Shown here: piece after piece, positions 16,978-25,564 of the stretch | How the letters are laid out: each line of letters starts with the position of its first letter | Numbering within the stretch: the first letter of the stretch is position 1 | Source of the DNA: Microbacterium paraoxydans | GTDB lineage: Bacteria > Actinomycetota > Actinomycetes > Actinomycetales > Microbacteriaceae | NCBI RefSeq assembly: GCF_019056515.1 | Contig: NZ_CP064873.1 | Location: 186,001 to 250,000 of the forward strand | Length of the DNA: 64,000 nucleotides | Direction: 5' to 3' | Translations under genes and position numbers: made by a program | The notes under the pieces: model-generated | The model's database searches: none | Told to the model about the DNA's origin: nothing | The model's input: only the letters and a program-made list of their open reading frames with translations

Positions 16978-17987
16978 CCGCCGGGACGAGCGCTCCGACC
17001 GTCGTCGCGGTCGTCTCCGCGGAGCTGTTCGCCGAGTTCTTCTCGCCCGACGATGCGGCGCGCCTGGAGGCCGTCGCGGCGCGGCTCGGCGGGACGTTCG
17101 TGCGGGTGGACCGGCTCGCGGATGCGGTGCTCGACGAGGCGCGCGTCGTGGTGACGAGCTGGGGCGTGGGTCCTTTCGATCACGCCGTGCTCGCCACCCT
17201 TCCGAAGCTCGAGCTCATCGCGCACACCGGGGCCACGATCAAGCCGTTTGCGACCGACGCGCTCTTCGACCGCGGCGTGCGGGTGACGCAGGCCGGGGCG
17301 GGGATGGCCCGGTCGGTGGCTGAGGTGTCGCTGACCTTCACGCTCGCCCTGCTGCACCGGGTGCCGGAGATGCACGACGCCCTGCGCGCCGGCGACGGCT
17401 GGTGGGACGCGGAGGCCGTCGGGGTGCAGCACGAGATCCTCGGCGCGCCCATCGCGGTCATCGGCGCCTCCCGGACCGGGCGGGCGTACCTCGAGCTCCT
17501 CCGTGCGCTCGGCGCACAGCCGCTGCTCGTCGATCCCACGCTCGACGCGGCCGAGGCGTCGTCCCTCGGGGCGGAGCTCGTGACGCTCGACGAGGCGCTC
17601 CGCCGTGCGCAGATCGTCGCGGTGCACGCCCCGACCCTGCCGGAGACGCATCACCTGATCGGTGCGTGCGAGCTCGCGCTGATGCCGGACGGGGCCGGCC
17701 TGGTCAACACGGCGCGGTCCTGGCTGGTCGACGAGGCCGCCCTGCTCGCCGAACTGCGTCGTGGCCGGTTGAGTGCGGCGATCGACGTGTTCGACGAGGA
17801 GCCGCTGTCCGCGGAGAGTCCCTTCCGTTCGGCACCGCGCGTGCTGCTCACCCCGCACCGCGCGGCCGGGACCAGGGAAGGCCGGCTGCGGCAGGGGCGG
17901 ATCGTCGCCGACGAGCTCGACGCCTTCGCCGCGGGGCGTCCGCTCGCACACGCCGTCGACCGCGCCCAGCTCTCCTCGATGGCATGA
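16974..17987 (+). CDS. D-2-hydroxyacid dehydrogenase family protein
   Basis: 337 residues. The nucleotide loop reads AVIGASRTGRAYLELL (near 160-175), a departure from the usual GxGxxG. The catalytic trio is present: Arg in NTARSWLVDE (~248), Glu in DEEPLS (~272) and His in TPHRAAGT (~295). Such enzymes interconvert 2-ketoacids and D-2-hydroxyacids with NAD(P)H. It overlaps its neighbours by ATGA on both sides. In an operon with a keto-acid lyase it may reduce an aldehyde- or keto-acid product, but that is a guess. Confidence 0.87.
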   Translation: MTAGTSAPTVVAVVSAELFAEFFSPDDAARLEAVAARLGGTFVRVDRLADAVLDEARVVVTSWGVGPFDHAVLATLPKLELIAHTGATIKPFATDALFDRGVRVTQAGAGMARSVAEVSLTFTLALLHRVPEMHDALRAGDGWWDAEAVGVQHEILGAPIAVIGASRTGRAYLELLRALGAQPLLVDPTLDAAEASSLGAELVTLDEALRRAQIVAVHAPTLPETHHLIGACELALMPDGAGLVNTARSWLVDEAALLAELRRGRLSAAIDVFDEEPLSAESPFRSAPRVLLTPHRAAGTREGRLRQGRIVADELDAFAAGRPLAHAVDRAQLSSMA

Positions 17988-18910
17988 GCGCCGTGGTCGT
18001 GCGGTCGGCGCGGGCGGAGGACCAGCCCGCTCTCGCGGCACTGTGGGCGGCCGCCTTCACGCCGCCCCTCGCGCCGGACCAGTGGCTCGTGGACGACGAG
18101 CGGCTGAGCCACACGCTCGTCGCGGAGGACGACGAGGGCGTGTGCGGGTCGATCTACGGACTGCCGAAGAGCCTGCGGGAGTCGGACGGCGCGGTGGCGC
18201 GGGTGCACGCGATCGGCAGCGTCGCGGTCGCCGAGCGGGCTCGGGGCCGGGGACTGGCCCGCCGGCTCGTGGCCGCCACCCTGGACGCGGCGGGTGACGC
18301 CGACTGGGCCCTGCTGTTCACCGGAACCCCCGAGGTGTACCGGTCGAGCGGCTTCACGACCTTCTCGATGCCCCGCATGATGGCCGGACCGTGGGCGGCG
18401 TCGGCGACGGCCGTGGAGCTCGCCTCGGTCGTGCGCGAGTCCGTGGGACTCGGCGTCCTCGGCCCGCTGCGCGAGGTCTACGAGCGCTCCCGCACCGGTG
18501 TGGTCGTGCTCGCCCCGGTGCGCGGCGACCGCGACTGGACGATGGCGGAGGTGCGACTGCGGGGCGCGACGCTGTACCGGCTCGCCGAGGCGGACGCGAC
18601 GGTCGGCTACGCGGTGGCGGAGGTGCGCGACGGCGTCGGGCTGCTGCACGAGAGCGCGACCGATCCCACTGCGGCCGATCCGGCCGGGGTGCGTCACGCG
18701 GTGCTGGAGGCCGTGGCCGCGGACTGGGCCGCGGCGGGCGTCCGCACCTGCGAGCTGGCCGTCCCCGCGCTGGCGGCGGAGGAGCGCGCTGTCCGCGCAT
18801 TCGCTCCGGCGGCCGTGCGGCAGGACGACCGCACCGGGATGATCCGCCCGCTGCGCCGCGAGGCCCGGGTGGACGGCATCCGCCACTTCACGGCGGGCGA
18901 CTACTTCTGA
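17984..18910 (+). CDS. GNAT-family N-acetyltransferase, Eis-like
   Basis: 308 residues. The N-terminal GNAT domain shows VHAIGSVAVAERARGRGLARRLV, with the acetyl-CoA loop RGRGLA near residue 85, and LLFTGTPEVYRSSGF. A second, degenerate acetyltransferase-like half follows, as in Eis-like double-GNAT proteins. The substrate is unknown. Its start overlaps the stop of the dehydrogenase gene, so it is the last coupled gene of the uptake/catabolism operon. A 104-bp gap then leads to the beta-helix gene. Confidence 0.8.
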   Translation: MSAVVVRSARAEDQPALAALWAAAFTPPLAPDQWLVDDERLSHTLVAEDDEGVCGSIYGLPKSLRESDGAVARVHAIGSVAVAERARGRGLARRLVAATLDAAGDADWALLFTGTPEVYRSSGFTTFSMPRMMAGPWAASATAVELASVVRESVGLGVLGPLREVYERSRTGVVVLAPVRGDRDWTMAEVRLRGATLYRLAEADATVGYAVAEVRDGVGLLHESATDPTAADPAGVRHAVLEAVAADWAAAGVRTCELAVPALAAEERAVRAFAPAAVRQDDRTGMIRPLRREARVDGIRHFTAGDYF

Positions 18911-19014
18911 GCATCCGCTCGGAGAGCGCTGGGGATCGGGGACTGATCGGTGACCGCGATCCGGCCGAGGGCCGGACGCCTGACCGCGGCGAGGACGCCG
19001 CAAGGAGGATGAGC

Positions 19015-21168
19015 ATGACCCAGCTGGACACCACCACCGAGACCGCGGCGATGCGCAGTCGACGGATGCTGCTCGCCGGTTTCGGCGCCGCCGCCCTGGG
19101 CGGGGTCGCCGCGATCGGCGCCCCCGCCGCCGCCCAGGCCGCCGGACCCGTCGTGCCGCAGGAGTCGTCGGGCTCGAAGAACGTCGCGCACGGAGGCGTC
19201 GCCGCCGCCCTCGCGACGCGCAAGGGCAAGGACGGCGACCTCGTGCGCACGAGCGGCTACGCGGCCCCCGGCGACGGCGGTGACGGGCTCTACCGCTTCG
19301 TGAAGAAGGACGCCCCCGCGGCCAACGGCGGCACGGTGCTCGCGGGGTCGAAGGGCGGCGCCTGGGTGCTCGTGCACGACGGCACGGTCGACTTCCGGAA
19401 GTTCGGCATCATGGACGCCTCCGCGCCCGCGGACGACGCGCTCGACGCGATGGTGGGCGACGCCCGGGTGCGGCGCGTGGAGGCGCACACCGACCTCAAC
19501 TTCGTCCGCCGCCATAAGTTCTCCCGGTCGAACATCGCTTTCGACTTCGGGAATCACCTCATGACGACCGAGGGCATCGAGAACGCCGGGAAGGACGACC
19601 CCTTCGCGGCCGTCATGTTCTTCCGCGGCGAGGTGACCGACGCGGTGCAGGAGGCGAAGCTCGGCGAGGACGTGCCCGACCTCGCCGACATCTTCCCCGT
19701 CGCCGACTCGTCGTTCTTCGCGGTCGGGGAGTGGTACGCCGCCGAGGTCAACGCGCTGTCTGGTCGCTGGGAGCGCGAGCTGCAGCGGCTGGTCCAGGTG
19801 ACCCAGATCGTCGACGGTCGGCACATCCGCGTGAACTACAAGAACGGCTGGCCGCTCGGCAAGGACCGCACGATGACCTGGCGGCACGTGAAGCCGGTGC
19901 AGGACGTGACGGTGTCGAACCTGAAGTTCCTCGGCAAGGGGACGGACGAGTACACGGGATCGCACCCGCTGGCCTTCGAGTACGCGGTGCGCTGCGACGT
20001 GGACCACATCGACGGCACGGCGACCTTCTGGCCGCTGATCCAGCGCCGATGGAACACGTACTTCACCACGGAGAGCTGCACGCTGAAGAACCCGACCTCC
20101 GTCACGTGGGGTGGAGCCGGCTACCTGACGCAGCAGATCTACTGCCTGTACGGGTACGTCGCCAACTGCCACACCGCCAACGCCCGGCACCTCAACGACT
20201 TCACCGCGAGCGCCTACTGCCTCGTGGAGAACTGCCACGGGGACGGCGACGACCAGGGTCCCTTCGTCACGCACGGCCAGTACGAGCACGACCTCACCTA
20301 CACGGGCAACTCCGGTCTCATGACCTTCGCGAACTCCGGGGCGGCGTGGGGCTCGGCGGCCAAGCGCATCACCGTCCGCAAGCACGTGTGCTCGTGGTTC
20401 GTCGCGCGCGTGCGTATCACCGACCTGACGCTGGAGGACGTGCAGGTGATCGGCAAGCCCTCGCTCACGGGCTCCGGGATGCTGTGGATCAACGCGGACG
20501 GCGCGCAGCTGCGCGGCTGCACCGCGTCGGACACGCTCATCATCACCCAGGCCTCCGACAACTCCGCCCGGCCGACCGTGATCGCCGACTCGCACTTCAC
20601 GTTCGTCGCTCCCGGCGAGCTCACCAACGCGACGGTGACGACGCCGGTGACCTTCGTCGACACGGTGCTGGACCGGGTCGGTGGCATGAAGATCAACGGC
20701 CCGGGTGCGGTCACCTTCCGCGGCTCGACCCTCTCCGGCGCCGACGATGCCGCCCCCATCTCCTCGGCGACGGCGAAGCTGCGCGTCGAAGGCTCCACGC
20801 TCCGCAACGCCCGCATCGCGGCCGCCGGAAAGGACCGTCAGGTCGTCGAGATCGCGGGATCCGAGGTGTCGGCGAAGGGCGGGACGACGGTGTCGCGGTC
20901 GGGTGCGGGCGAGCTGCACCTGACCCTCTCCGACAGCACGTTCCGCGCCGAGGGGGCGACCACGCACGTCGCCGTGACGAGCGGAGCGACCCACTACCGC
21001 GCGGTCGGCAACCGGTTCGAGGGCGGCGCCCTGGAGCTCCGCGACGACGCGTTCGGGGCCGGGTCGACGCTGCTGCACACCGGCAACGTGGAGGCCGGCG
21101 TCACCCGCACGGCGTTCCCCGCCGAGGGCGACCGCGTCGTCGACACCGCCAACCTCGTCGTCGGCTGA
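19015..21168 (+). CDS. Tat-exported right-handed beta-helix protein (paralogue 1)
   Basis: 717 residues from ATG 19015, chosen because AAGGAGG (19002-19008) lies 6 nt upstream; an ATG at 19009 touches the ribosome site. A twin-arginine signal (RSRRMLLAG, then a hydrophobic run) is cleaved near AAQAA, residue ~43. The mature protein opens with a domain reading NGGTVLAGSKGGAWVLVHDG, then many short strands typical of a beta-helix, with the motif ENCHGDGDDQG near residue 407 and THGQYEHDL. A close paralogue lies at 33810. Polysaccharide lyase or hydrolase activity fits the fold and location but is not proved. Confidence 0.8.
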   Translation: MTQLDTTTETAAMRSRRMLLAGFGAAALGGVAAIGAPAAAQAAGPVVPQESSGSKNVAHGGVAAALATRKGKDGDLVRTSGYAAPGDGGDGLYRFVKKDAPAANGGTVLAGSKGGAWVLVHDGTVDFRKFGIMDASAPADDALDAMVGDARVRRVEAHTDLNFVRRHKFSRSNIAFDFGNHLMTTEGIENAGKDDPFAAVMFFRGEVTDAVQEAKLGEDVPDLADIFPVADSSFFAVGEWYAAEVNALSGRWERELQRLVQVTQIVDGRHIRVNYKNGWPLGKDRTMTWRHVKPVQDVTVSNLKFLGKGTDEYTGSHPLAFEYAVRCDVDHIDGTATFWPLIQRRWNTYFTTESCTLKNPTSVTWGGAGYLTQQIYCLYGYVANCHTANARHLNDFTASAYCLVENCHGDGDDQGPFVTHGQYEHDLTYTGNSGLMTFANSGAAWGSAAKRITVRKHVCSWFVARVRITDLTLEDVQVIGKPSLTGSGMLWINADGAQLRGCTASDTLIITQASDNSARPTVIADSHFTFVAPGELTNATVTTPVTFVDTVLDRVGGMKINGPGAVTFRGSTLSGADDAAPISSATAKLRVEGSTLRNARIAAAGKDRQVVEIAGSEVSAKGGTTVSRSGAGELHLTLSDSTFRAEGATTHVAVTSGATHYRAVGNRFEGGALELRDDAFGAGSTLLHTGNVEAGVTRTAFPAEGDRVVDTANLVVG

Positions 21169-21173
21169 TCCCG

Positions 21174-21263
21174 CCGGGCACGACTTCGGAGCTGCGGCGC
21201 GACCCGCCGCCTCCTCGGCCCCGTCTACGGCGTGTCGCCGGGGGTCTCCGAAGTCGTGCCCGG
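21174..21263. terminator. Bidirectional palindrome between convergent genes (CTCCGAAGTCG family, copy 1)
   Basis: CCGGGCACGACTTCGGAG (21174-21191) and its exact reverse complement (21246-21263) bracket the ends of the beta-helix gene and the convergent amino-acid permease. The right arm lies inside the last codons of the permease. The right-arm sequence recurs exactly at 62291-62308, also between convergent genes. It probably acts as a two-way terminator. Confidence 0.65.
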
Positions 21264-22700
21264 GCGGTGCCGGGGGCTGTCCGGGTTCAGGAGCGAGTGC
21301 CGACGGCTGTAGGCGAAGTACACGACGAGTCCGATCACGAGCCAGACCCCGAACCGGAGCCACGTCTCGGGGTGGAGCTGCGAGATGAGGAAGAGCGAGA
21401 AGCCCACGCCGACGATCTGGACCACGGGCATGAACGGCAGCCGGAACGTCCGGGGTGCATCCGGCTTGGTGTAACGGAACACGATCACGGCGATGCAGAC
21501 GACGACGAAGGCGGCGAGGATGCCGATGTTCGTGAGGTCGGCGACGGCGCGGATGGGGAACACGCCCGCGAAGAACGCCGCGCCCAGCCCGGCGATCCAG
21601 GTGACCCGCTGCGGGACGCCGCGGCGGTCGACCCGCGCGAACCAGCCGGGGAGCAGTCCGTCGCGGCTCATGCTGAACCACACCCGGGTGGCGCCGAGCA
21701 GGAACGTGAGCATGACGGTGAGGATCGACACGACGGCGAACACCGAGATGACGGAGGCGACGACCGGGAGCCCCACGCCCGTGAACGCCGAGGCGAAGCC
21801 CGCCTTCGGATCGATGTCCTGGTAGTTCTGCATGCCCGTGAGCACGAGCGTCGCGGCGACGTAGAGCACCATGGCGATCACGAGGGACAGGATGATCGCC
21901 TTCGGCATGTGCCGACGCCCGTCCTTCGCCTCCTCGGCGGCCGTGCTCATCGCGTCGTAGCCGAACACCGCGAAGAACACCGTCGCGGCACCGGTGAAGA
22001 CGGGGCCGAAGCCGTTCGGCAGGAAGGGATCGTAGTTGGCGGGGTCGATGAAGAAGACGCCGAGGACGACGATGAACACCACGAGGAGGATCTTGATGGC
22101 CACGGCGACGAGTTCGAAGCGGCCGAACGTGCGGGTGCCGCGGCTCAGCAGGAACGTCACGAACAGGCAGATGAGGATGGCCGGGATGTTGACCACACCC
22201 CCTGGCTGGTCGGCGGTCTCCGTGATCGCGGTCGGCAGCTCCAGCCCGAATCCGGAGAGGAATGCGTCGAGATAGCCGGAGATGCCGATCGCGACGACGG
22301 CCACGATGGCGACGTACTCCAGGAGCAGGTCCCAGCCGATGAACCAGCCGACGAGTTCGCCGAGCGCGACGTAGCCGTAGCTGTAGGCGGAACCGGCCCG
22401 CGGGATCATGCCGGCGAACTCCGCGTACGACAGCGCGGCCGCTGCCGACGCGAGCCCGGCGATGAGGAAGGAGAGGACGACGGCGGGACCCACGGCGGGA
22501 GTCGTCGCGTCGCCGTGGGCGACGAGCCCGGCGAGCGAGAAGATCCCGACGCCGACGATGCCGCCCACGCCGATCGCGGTGAGCTGCCAGAGCCCGAGCG
22601 TCCGGAACAGACCGCTCCCGCCCGACTCCTCCGTCATGTCGCTGACGGGCTTGCGGCGCCACACGGACGTCGTGGAACGGGGTCGATCTGTCCGGGGCAT
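21225..22700 (-). CDS. APC-superfamily amino acid permease
   Basis: 491 residues with about twelve membrane helices. The first helix region LWQLTAIGVGGIVGVGIFSLAG carries the Gly-rich APC substrate motif, and GYDAMSTAAEEAKDGRRHMPKAII is the typical helix 6/loop signature of the cationic amino acid transporter (YfnA-like) branch. The ATG at 22700 is supported by GAAGG 6 nt upstream; an inner ATG at 22637 lacks a ribosome site. It probably imports a neutral or cationic amino acid with protons. Its 3' end overlaps a long inverted repeat shared with the convergent gene. Confidence 0.9.
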   Translation of the reverse strand: MPRTDRPRSTTSVWRRKPVSDMTEESGGSGLFRTLGLWQLTAIGVGGIVGVGIFSLAGLVAHGDATTPAVGPAVVLSFLIAGLASAAAALSYAEFAGMIPRAGSAYSYGYVALGELVGWFIGWDLLLEYVAIVAVVAIGISGYLDAFLSGFGLELPTAITETADQPGGVVNIPAILICLFVTFLLSRGTRTFGRFELVAVAIKILLVVFIVVLGVFFIDPANYDPFLPNGFGPVFTGAATVFFAVFGYDAMSTAAEEAKDGRRHMPKAIILSLVIAMVLYVAATLVLTGMQNYQDIDPKAGFASAFTGVGLPVVASVISVFAVVSILTVMLTFLLGATRVWFSMSRDGLLPGWFARVDRRGVPQRVTWIAGLGAAFFAGVFPIRAVADLTNIGILAAFVVVCIAVIVFRYTKPDAPRTFRLPFMPVVQIVGVGFSLFLISQLHPETWLRFGVWLVIGLVVYFAYSRRHSLLNPDSPRHRPGTTSETPGDTP

Positions 22701-22732
22701 CGTCGCCTTCTCTCGTCAGGAACGGGAGAACG

Positions 22733-22998
22733 TTACCTTCGCCGACGCGCCGTCACAAGACCGTGGATCCGGCGGCGGACGCGGTGCAGCAGCGGCATCT
22801 CCAGGTAGATCACGAGGGGGACGGCGATGGTGACGAGCACCAGCGTGCGCACGACGATCGGGAGTCCGGAGAGCGGCGCGGCGAGGACGAGGTTCAAGAC
22901 CGTGAGGGTCGGGAAGACGGCGATCCAGATCATCAGCGCGAGCTGGTGCTGCGTGGGCGGGGGACGGGGGTCGCTGTCGGGGCGGGTGCTGTGGACAT
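22733..22998 (-). CDS. Small two-helix membrane protein, apparent frameshift near the start
   Basis: The frame ending at 22733 encodes two hydrophobic helices (LALMIWIAVFPTLTVLNLVL and VVRTLVLVTIAVPLVIYLEM) and a basic tail, resembling the membrane tail of antibiotic-biosynthesis-monooxygenase-like proteins. Its only in-frame ATG (22933) has no ribosome site and would cut the first helix. In another frame, ATG 22998 has AAGGA upstream and encodes MSTAPAPTATPVPRP before running off. One extra C in the C-rich run near 22955-22965 would join them into an ~88-residue protein. It could be a sequencing error or a real lesion. Confidence 0.5.
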
Positions 22999-23021
22999 TG
23001 CTGTGTTCCTTCTCTCGGGGG

Positions 23022-23936
23022 TCAGGCGCCGCGGTGGGTCGCGAGCTGGGCGGCGAGGTCGTCGTCGGTGAGGTCGGCGTTGAGGGCGATCGCGGCGGCG
23101 GAGCCCTGTCCGGCCGCGGTGATGAGCTGCGCACGCGGATCGGCGACGTTCCCGGCGACGGAGACCCCTGGCACGCTCGTGCGCCCGCCGGCATCGTGCC
23201 GGACCCACCCGTTCTCGTCGGTCTCGCAGCCGAGAACGTGGAGGAGGGCGTCGTGAGCGCGCATCTCGGGGCGGACGAACACCGCGGCGCGCTCGACGTG
23301 CGTGCCGTCGCTCAGCTCCACGCTCTGGAGGCGGTCGGCCTCGACGATGAGGCGGGAGACCTCGCCCGGATGCACCCGGACGCCGCGCGCGTCGAGACGT
23401 TCCCGCTCGTCGTCCGTGAGCGGCCGGGTGTGGGGGAAGTAGACGACGTCGGCGGACCACTGGGCGATGAGGAGCGCGTGGGCGACCGACGCAGCCGTGC
23501 CGCCGATCACCCCGAGAGCGCGATCCCGCACCTCGTACCCGTGGCAGTACGGGCAGTGCAGCACATCGCGCCCCCAGCGCTCCCGCAGACGAGGGATGTC
23601 GGGGATCTCGTCGCGCAGGCCCGTGGTGACCAGCACCCGTCGGGCTTCCAGCCGTCGCCCGTCGTCGAGGGTGGCCGTGAAGCCCGGGGACAGCTCGGCG
23701 ACGCGTCCGTCGATGATCGTGCCTCCGTAGCCCGCGACCTCGTCGCGACCGCTCGCGAGCAGCGCAGCGGGCGCGGCGCCGTCCCGGGAGAGGAAGCCGT
23801 GCAGGTGCGCCGCGGGGGCGTTGCGGGGCTCCCCCGCATCGACGATCGCGACCGTGCGTCGGGCGCGGAGCAGGACCAGGGCGGCGCTGAGGCCGGCGGC
23901 ACCGCCGCCGACGATGAGCACATCGAATCTCTTCAT
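23022..23936 (-). CDS. Thioredoxin-reductase-like FAD/NAD(P)-dependent oxidoreductase
   Basis: 304 residues from ATG 23936. The FAD motif VLIVGGGAAGLSAALVL is at the N-terminus, VIGGTAASVAHALL is the second dinucleotide motif, and SVAGNVADPRAQLITAAGQG is the C-terminal FAD contact. The redox site reads CPYCHGYEV near residue 130, a CxxC pattern of the thioredoxin-reductase-like branch found in many actinobacteria and in gliotoxin-type oxidases. A divergent XRE-cupin regulator starts 77 bp away and probably controls it. The electron partner is unknown. Confidence 0.87.
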   Translation of the reverse strand: MKRFDVLIVGGGAAGLSAALVLLRARRTVAIVDAGEPRNAPAAHLHGFLSRDGAAPAALLASGRDEVAGYGGTIIDGRVAELSPGFTATLDDGRRLEARRVLVTTGLRDEIPDIPRLRERWGRDVLHCPYCHGYEVRDRALGVIGGTAASVAHALLIAQWSADVVYFPHTRPLTDDERERLDARGVRVHPGEVSRLIVEADRLQSVELSDGTHVERAAVFVRPEMRAHDALLHVLGCETDENGWVRHDAGGRTSVPGVSVAGNVADPRAQLITAAGQGSAAAIALNADLTDDDLAAQLATHRGA

Positions 23937-24013
23937 GCCAGGAGAGTCGCCCCGGACGTGCCGGGCCGGCAAACTTCTTTGCTGCTCCTGGGAAATGCGG
24001 CCAGACTGAGGAC

Positions 24014-24601
24014 GTGCAGGGGGACGAGATCGACGCGACGCTCGACGGCGTGGGCCCGCGGTTGCGGTGGCTCCGGAAGCAGCGGGGGATGACGCTGACC
24101 GACCTGGCCGACGCCACGGGGATCTCCACGAGCACGCTCTCGCGGTTGGAGACCGGGCAACGCCGACCGAGCCTCGAGCTTCTCCTCCCGCTCGCCCGCG
24201 CCCACCGGGTGCCGTTGGACGACCTCGTCGGGGCGCCCGACGTCGGCGATCCGCGCGTGCGATTGAAGCCGCGCCGCGTGCACGGCCGGATCGTCGTGCC
24301 GCTGACCCCGCACGCCGGTCCGGTCCAGGCCTGGAAGATCCTCATCCCGGGGAGTCAGGTGAATCCGCGTCCCCGGGCGCACGAGGGGCGCGAATGGCTC
24401 TACGTGCTCAGCGGCACCATGCGGTTGATCCTCGGCACGCGCGATCTGCGCATGGCAGCCGGTGAGGTCGCCGAGTTCGACACGCACGTGCCGCACTGGT
24501 TCGGGAGCGCGGACGGGGAGCCCGCCGAGGTGCTCAGCCTGTTCGGCCGACAGGGCGAACGCGTCCACGCGGGCGAGTCGGGCGCGCAGCCCGAGGGGTG
24601 A
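24014..24601 (+). CDS. XRE-family regulator with C-terminal cupin domain
   Basis: 195 residues from GTG 24014. The helix-turn-helix LRKQRGMTLTDLADATGISTSTLSRLETGQRRPS lies at ~19-52. A cupin barrel follows from ~90, with EGREWLYVLSGTMRLILG and EFDTHVPHWFGS, including a possible metal or ligand-binding His. This HTH_3 plus Cupin_2 design senses a small molecule and represses neighbours. It is divergent from the thioredoxin-reductase-like gene, a pairing seen in many genomes, so that gene is the likely target. Confidence 0.9.
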   Translation: MQGDEIDATLDGVGPRLRWLRKQRGMTLTDLADATGISTSTLSRLETGQRRPSLELLLPLARAHRVPLDDLVGAPDVGDPRVRLKPRRVHGRIVVPLTPHAGPVQAWKILIPGSQVNPRPRAHEGREWLYVLSGTMRLILGTRDLRMAAGEVAEFDTHVPHWFGSADGEPAEVLSLFGRQGERVHAGESGAQPEG

Positions 24602-24628
24602 CGGCCGAGGCCCACGCCTCGGGGGCGA

Positions 24629-25540
24629 TCAGCGGACGAGCTCGGCGATCCAGTCGGTGGCGATGACCGCTTCCCGGCGCTGGAAGTCGCGGAGCGTCGT
24701 CATCCCGTCCGGCGCGGGAAGACGGCACTTCTCGAACCAGGCGCCGCCCGCGGCGGACAGGAGGGCGACATGGTCCTGCGTGGTCGACCCGGCGAAGACG
24801 GGGTGATCGAGCAGGGGATCGACCTCGGCCGCGGCGTCCTCCACGCGGAGGTCGAGCAGGTAGAGGAGGGCGTCCTCCCACCCCGCGCCGCGGGCCGCCC
24901 ACGGCCAGTCGAGCAGCCGTGCGCGGCCGGAGTCCTCGATGAGGATGTTGTCGGCCCGGAGATCGGCGTGCAGGAGCCGGTCGCCCGCGACCGCGGTGCC
25001 CACGCGTTCCGCCGCCGTGCGGAGGAGGTCGACGTTCTGCGCACACCACGGCGTGGTCGTCTCCAGGAGCCCGGCCTCCTCGAGCCGCCGCCAGGATCCG
25101 GAGTCGTCGTGCAGCTCGTCGGCGAGGCGGGGAAGCGTGCGCGGCGCCTCGGCGGTGGCCAGGGCGGCGATCGCATCCAGGATGTGCGCGGTGTCGGGCG
25201 CGGTGGCCGAGCGTTCCGGATGACGACCCTCGACGTCTTCGATGAGAAGCACCGCCCACCCGTCCGCGGTGAAGGCGTCGACGAGGTGCGCGGCGGGGAG
25301 GGAGCGGGGGATCGCGCCGAGCACCTCGGCCTCCCGCACGTAGAGCGCGAACGTGCCTTCCGCGGACTCCTGCACCGCCTTGACGAACAGCCGCCGTCCG
25401 TCGGCGAAGGTCAGCCGTGAGGCCAGTCCCGCGGAGAAGCCGCCGTCCTGCGATTGCGCCCGTGTCACCGGTGAACCGGCGAACTCCTCGACCCGGGCTC
25501 GGAGAGCGGGAGGGAGCTGGGTCCAGTCGAGGCGCGCCAT
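24629..25540 (-). CDS. Aminoglycoside phosphotransferase-family kinase
   Basis: 303 residues with the APH/choline-kinase fold. The N-lobe has FVKAVQESAEGTFALYVREAEVL, with the ATP-binding Lys followed by a Glu. The catalytic loop is LLHADLRADNILI (near residue 190) and the metal Asp is in LLDWPWAARG, replacing the usual DFG-like DWE. Family members phosphorylate small molecules, including antibiotics, fructosamines and homoserine. Nothing in the context points to resistance. It starts 24 bp after the SDR stop and may be the third gene of the GntR-SDR unit. Confidence 0.83.
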   Translation of the reverse strand: MARLDWTQLPPALRARVEEFAGSPVTRAQSQDGGFSAGLASRLTFADGRRLFVKAVQESAEGTFALYVREAEVLGAIPRSLPAAHLVDAFTADGWAVLLIEDVEGRHPERSATAPDTAHILDAIAALATAEAPRTLPRLADELHDDSGSWRRLEEAGLLETTTPWCAQNVDLLRTAAERVGTAVAGDRLLHADLRADNILIEDSGRARLLDWPWAARGAGWEDALLYLLDLRVEDAAAEVDPLLDHPVFAGSTTQDHVALLSAAGGAWFEKCRLPAPDGMTTLRDFQRREAVIATDWIAELVR

Positions 25541-25564
25541 CGCCCCAGCGTAGACGGCGGGCGC

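Noticed and set aside
18901..22662. Open frame of over 1,200 codons antisense to the beta-helix and permease genes
   Set aside because: High GC makes stop codons rare in antisense frames. The translation is Arg/Gly/Val-rich with no domain, while both opposite genes have clear families.
24629..25540. Antibiotic resistance gene (aminoglycoside phosphotransferase)
   Set aside because: Only the general kinase fold is visible. The catalytic region and context do not match known resistance enzymes.
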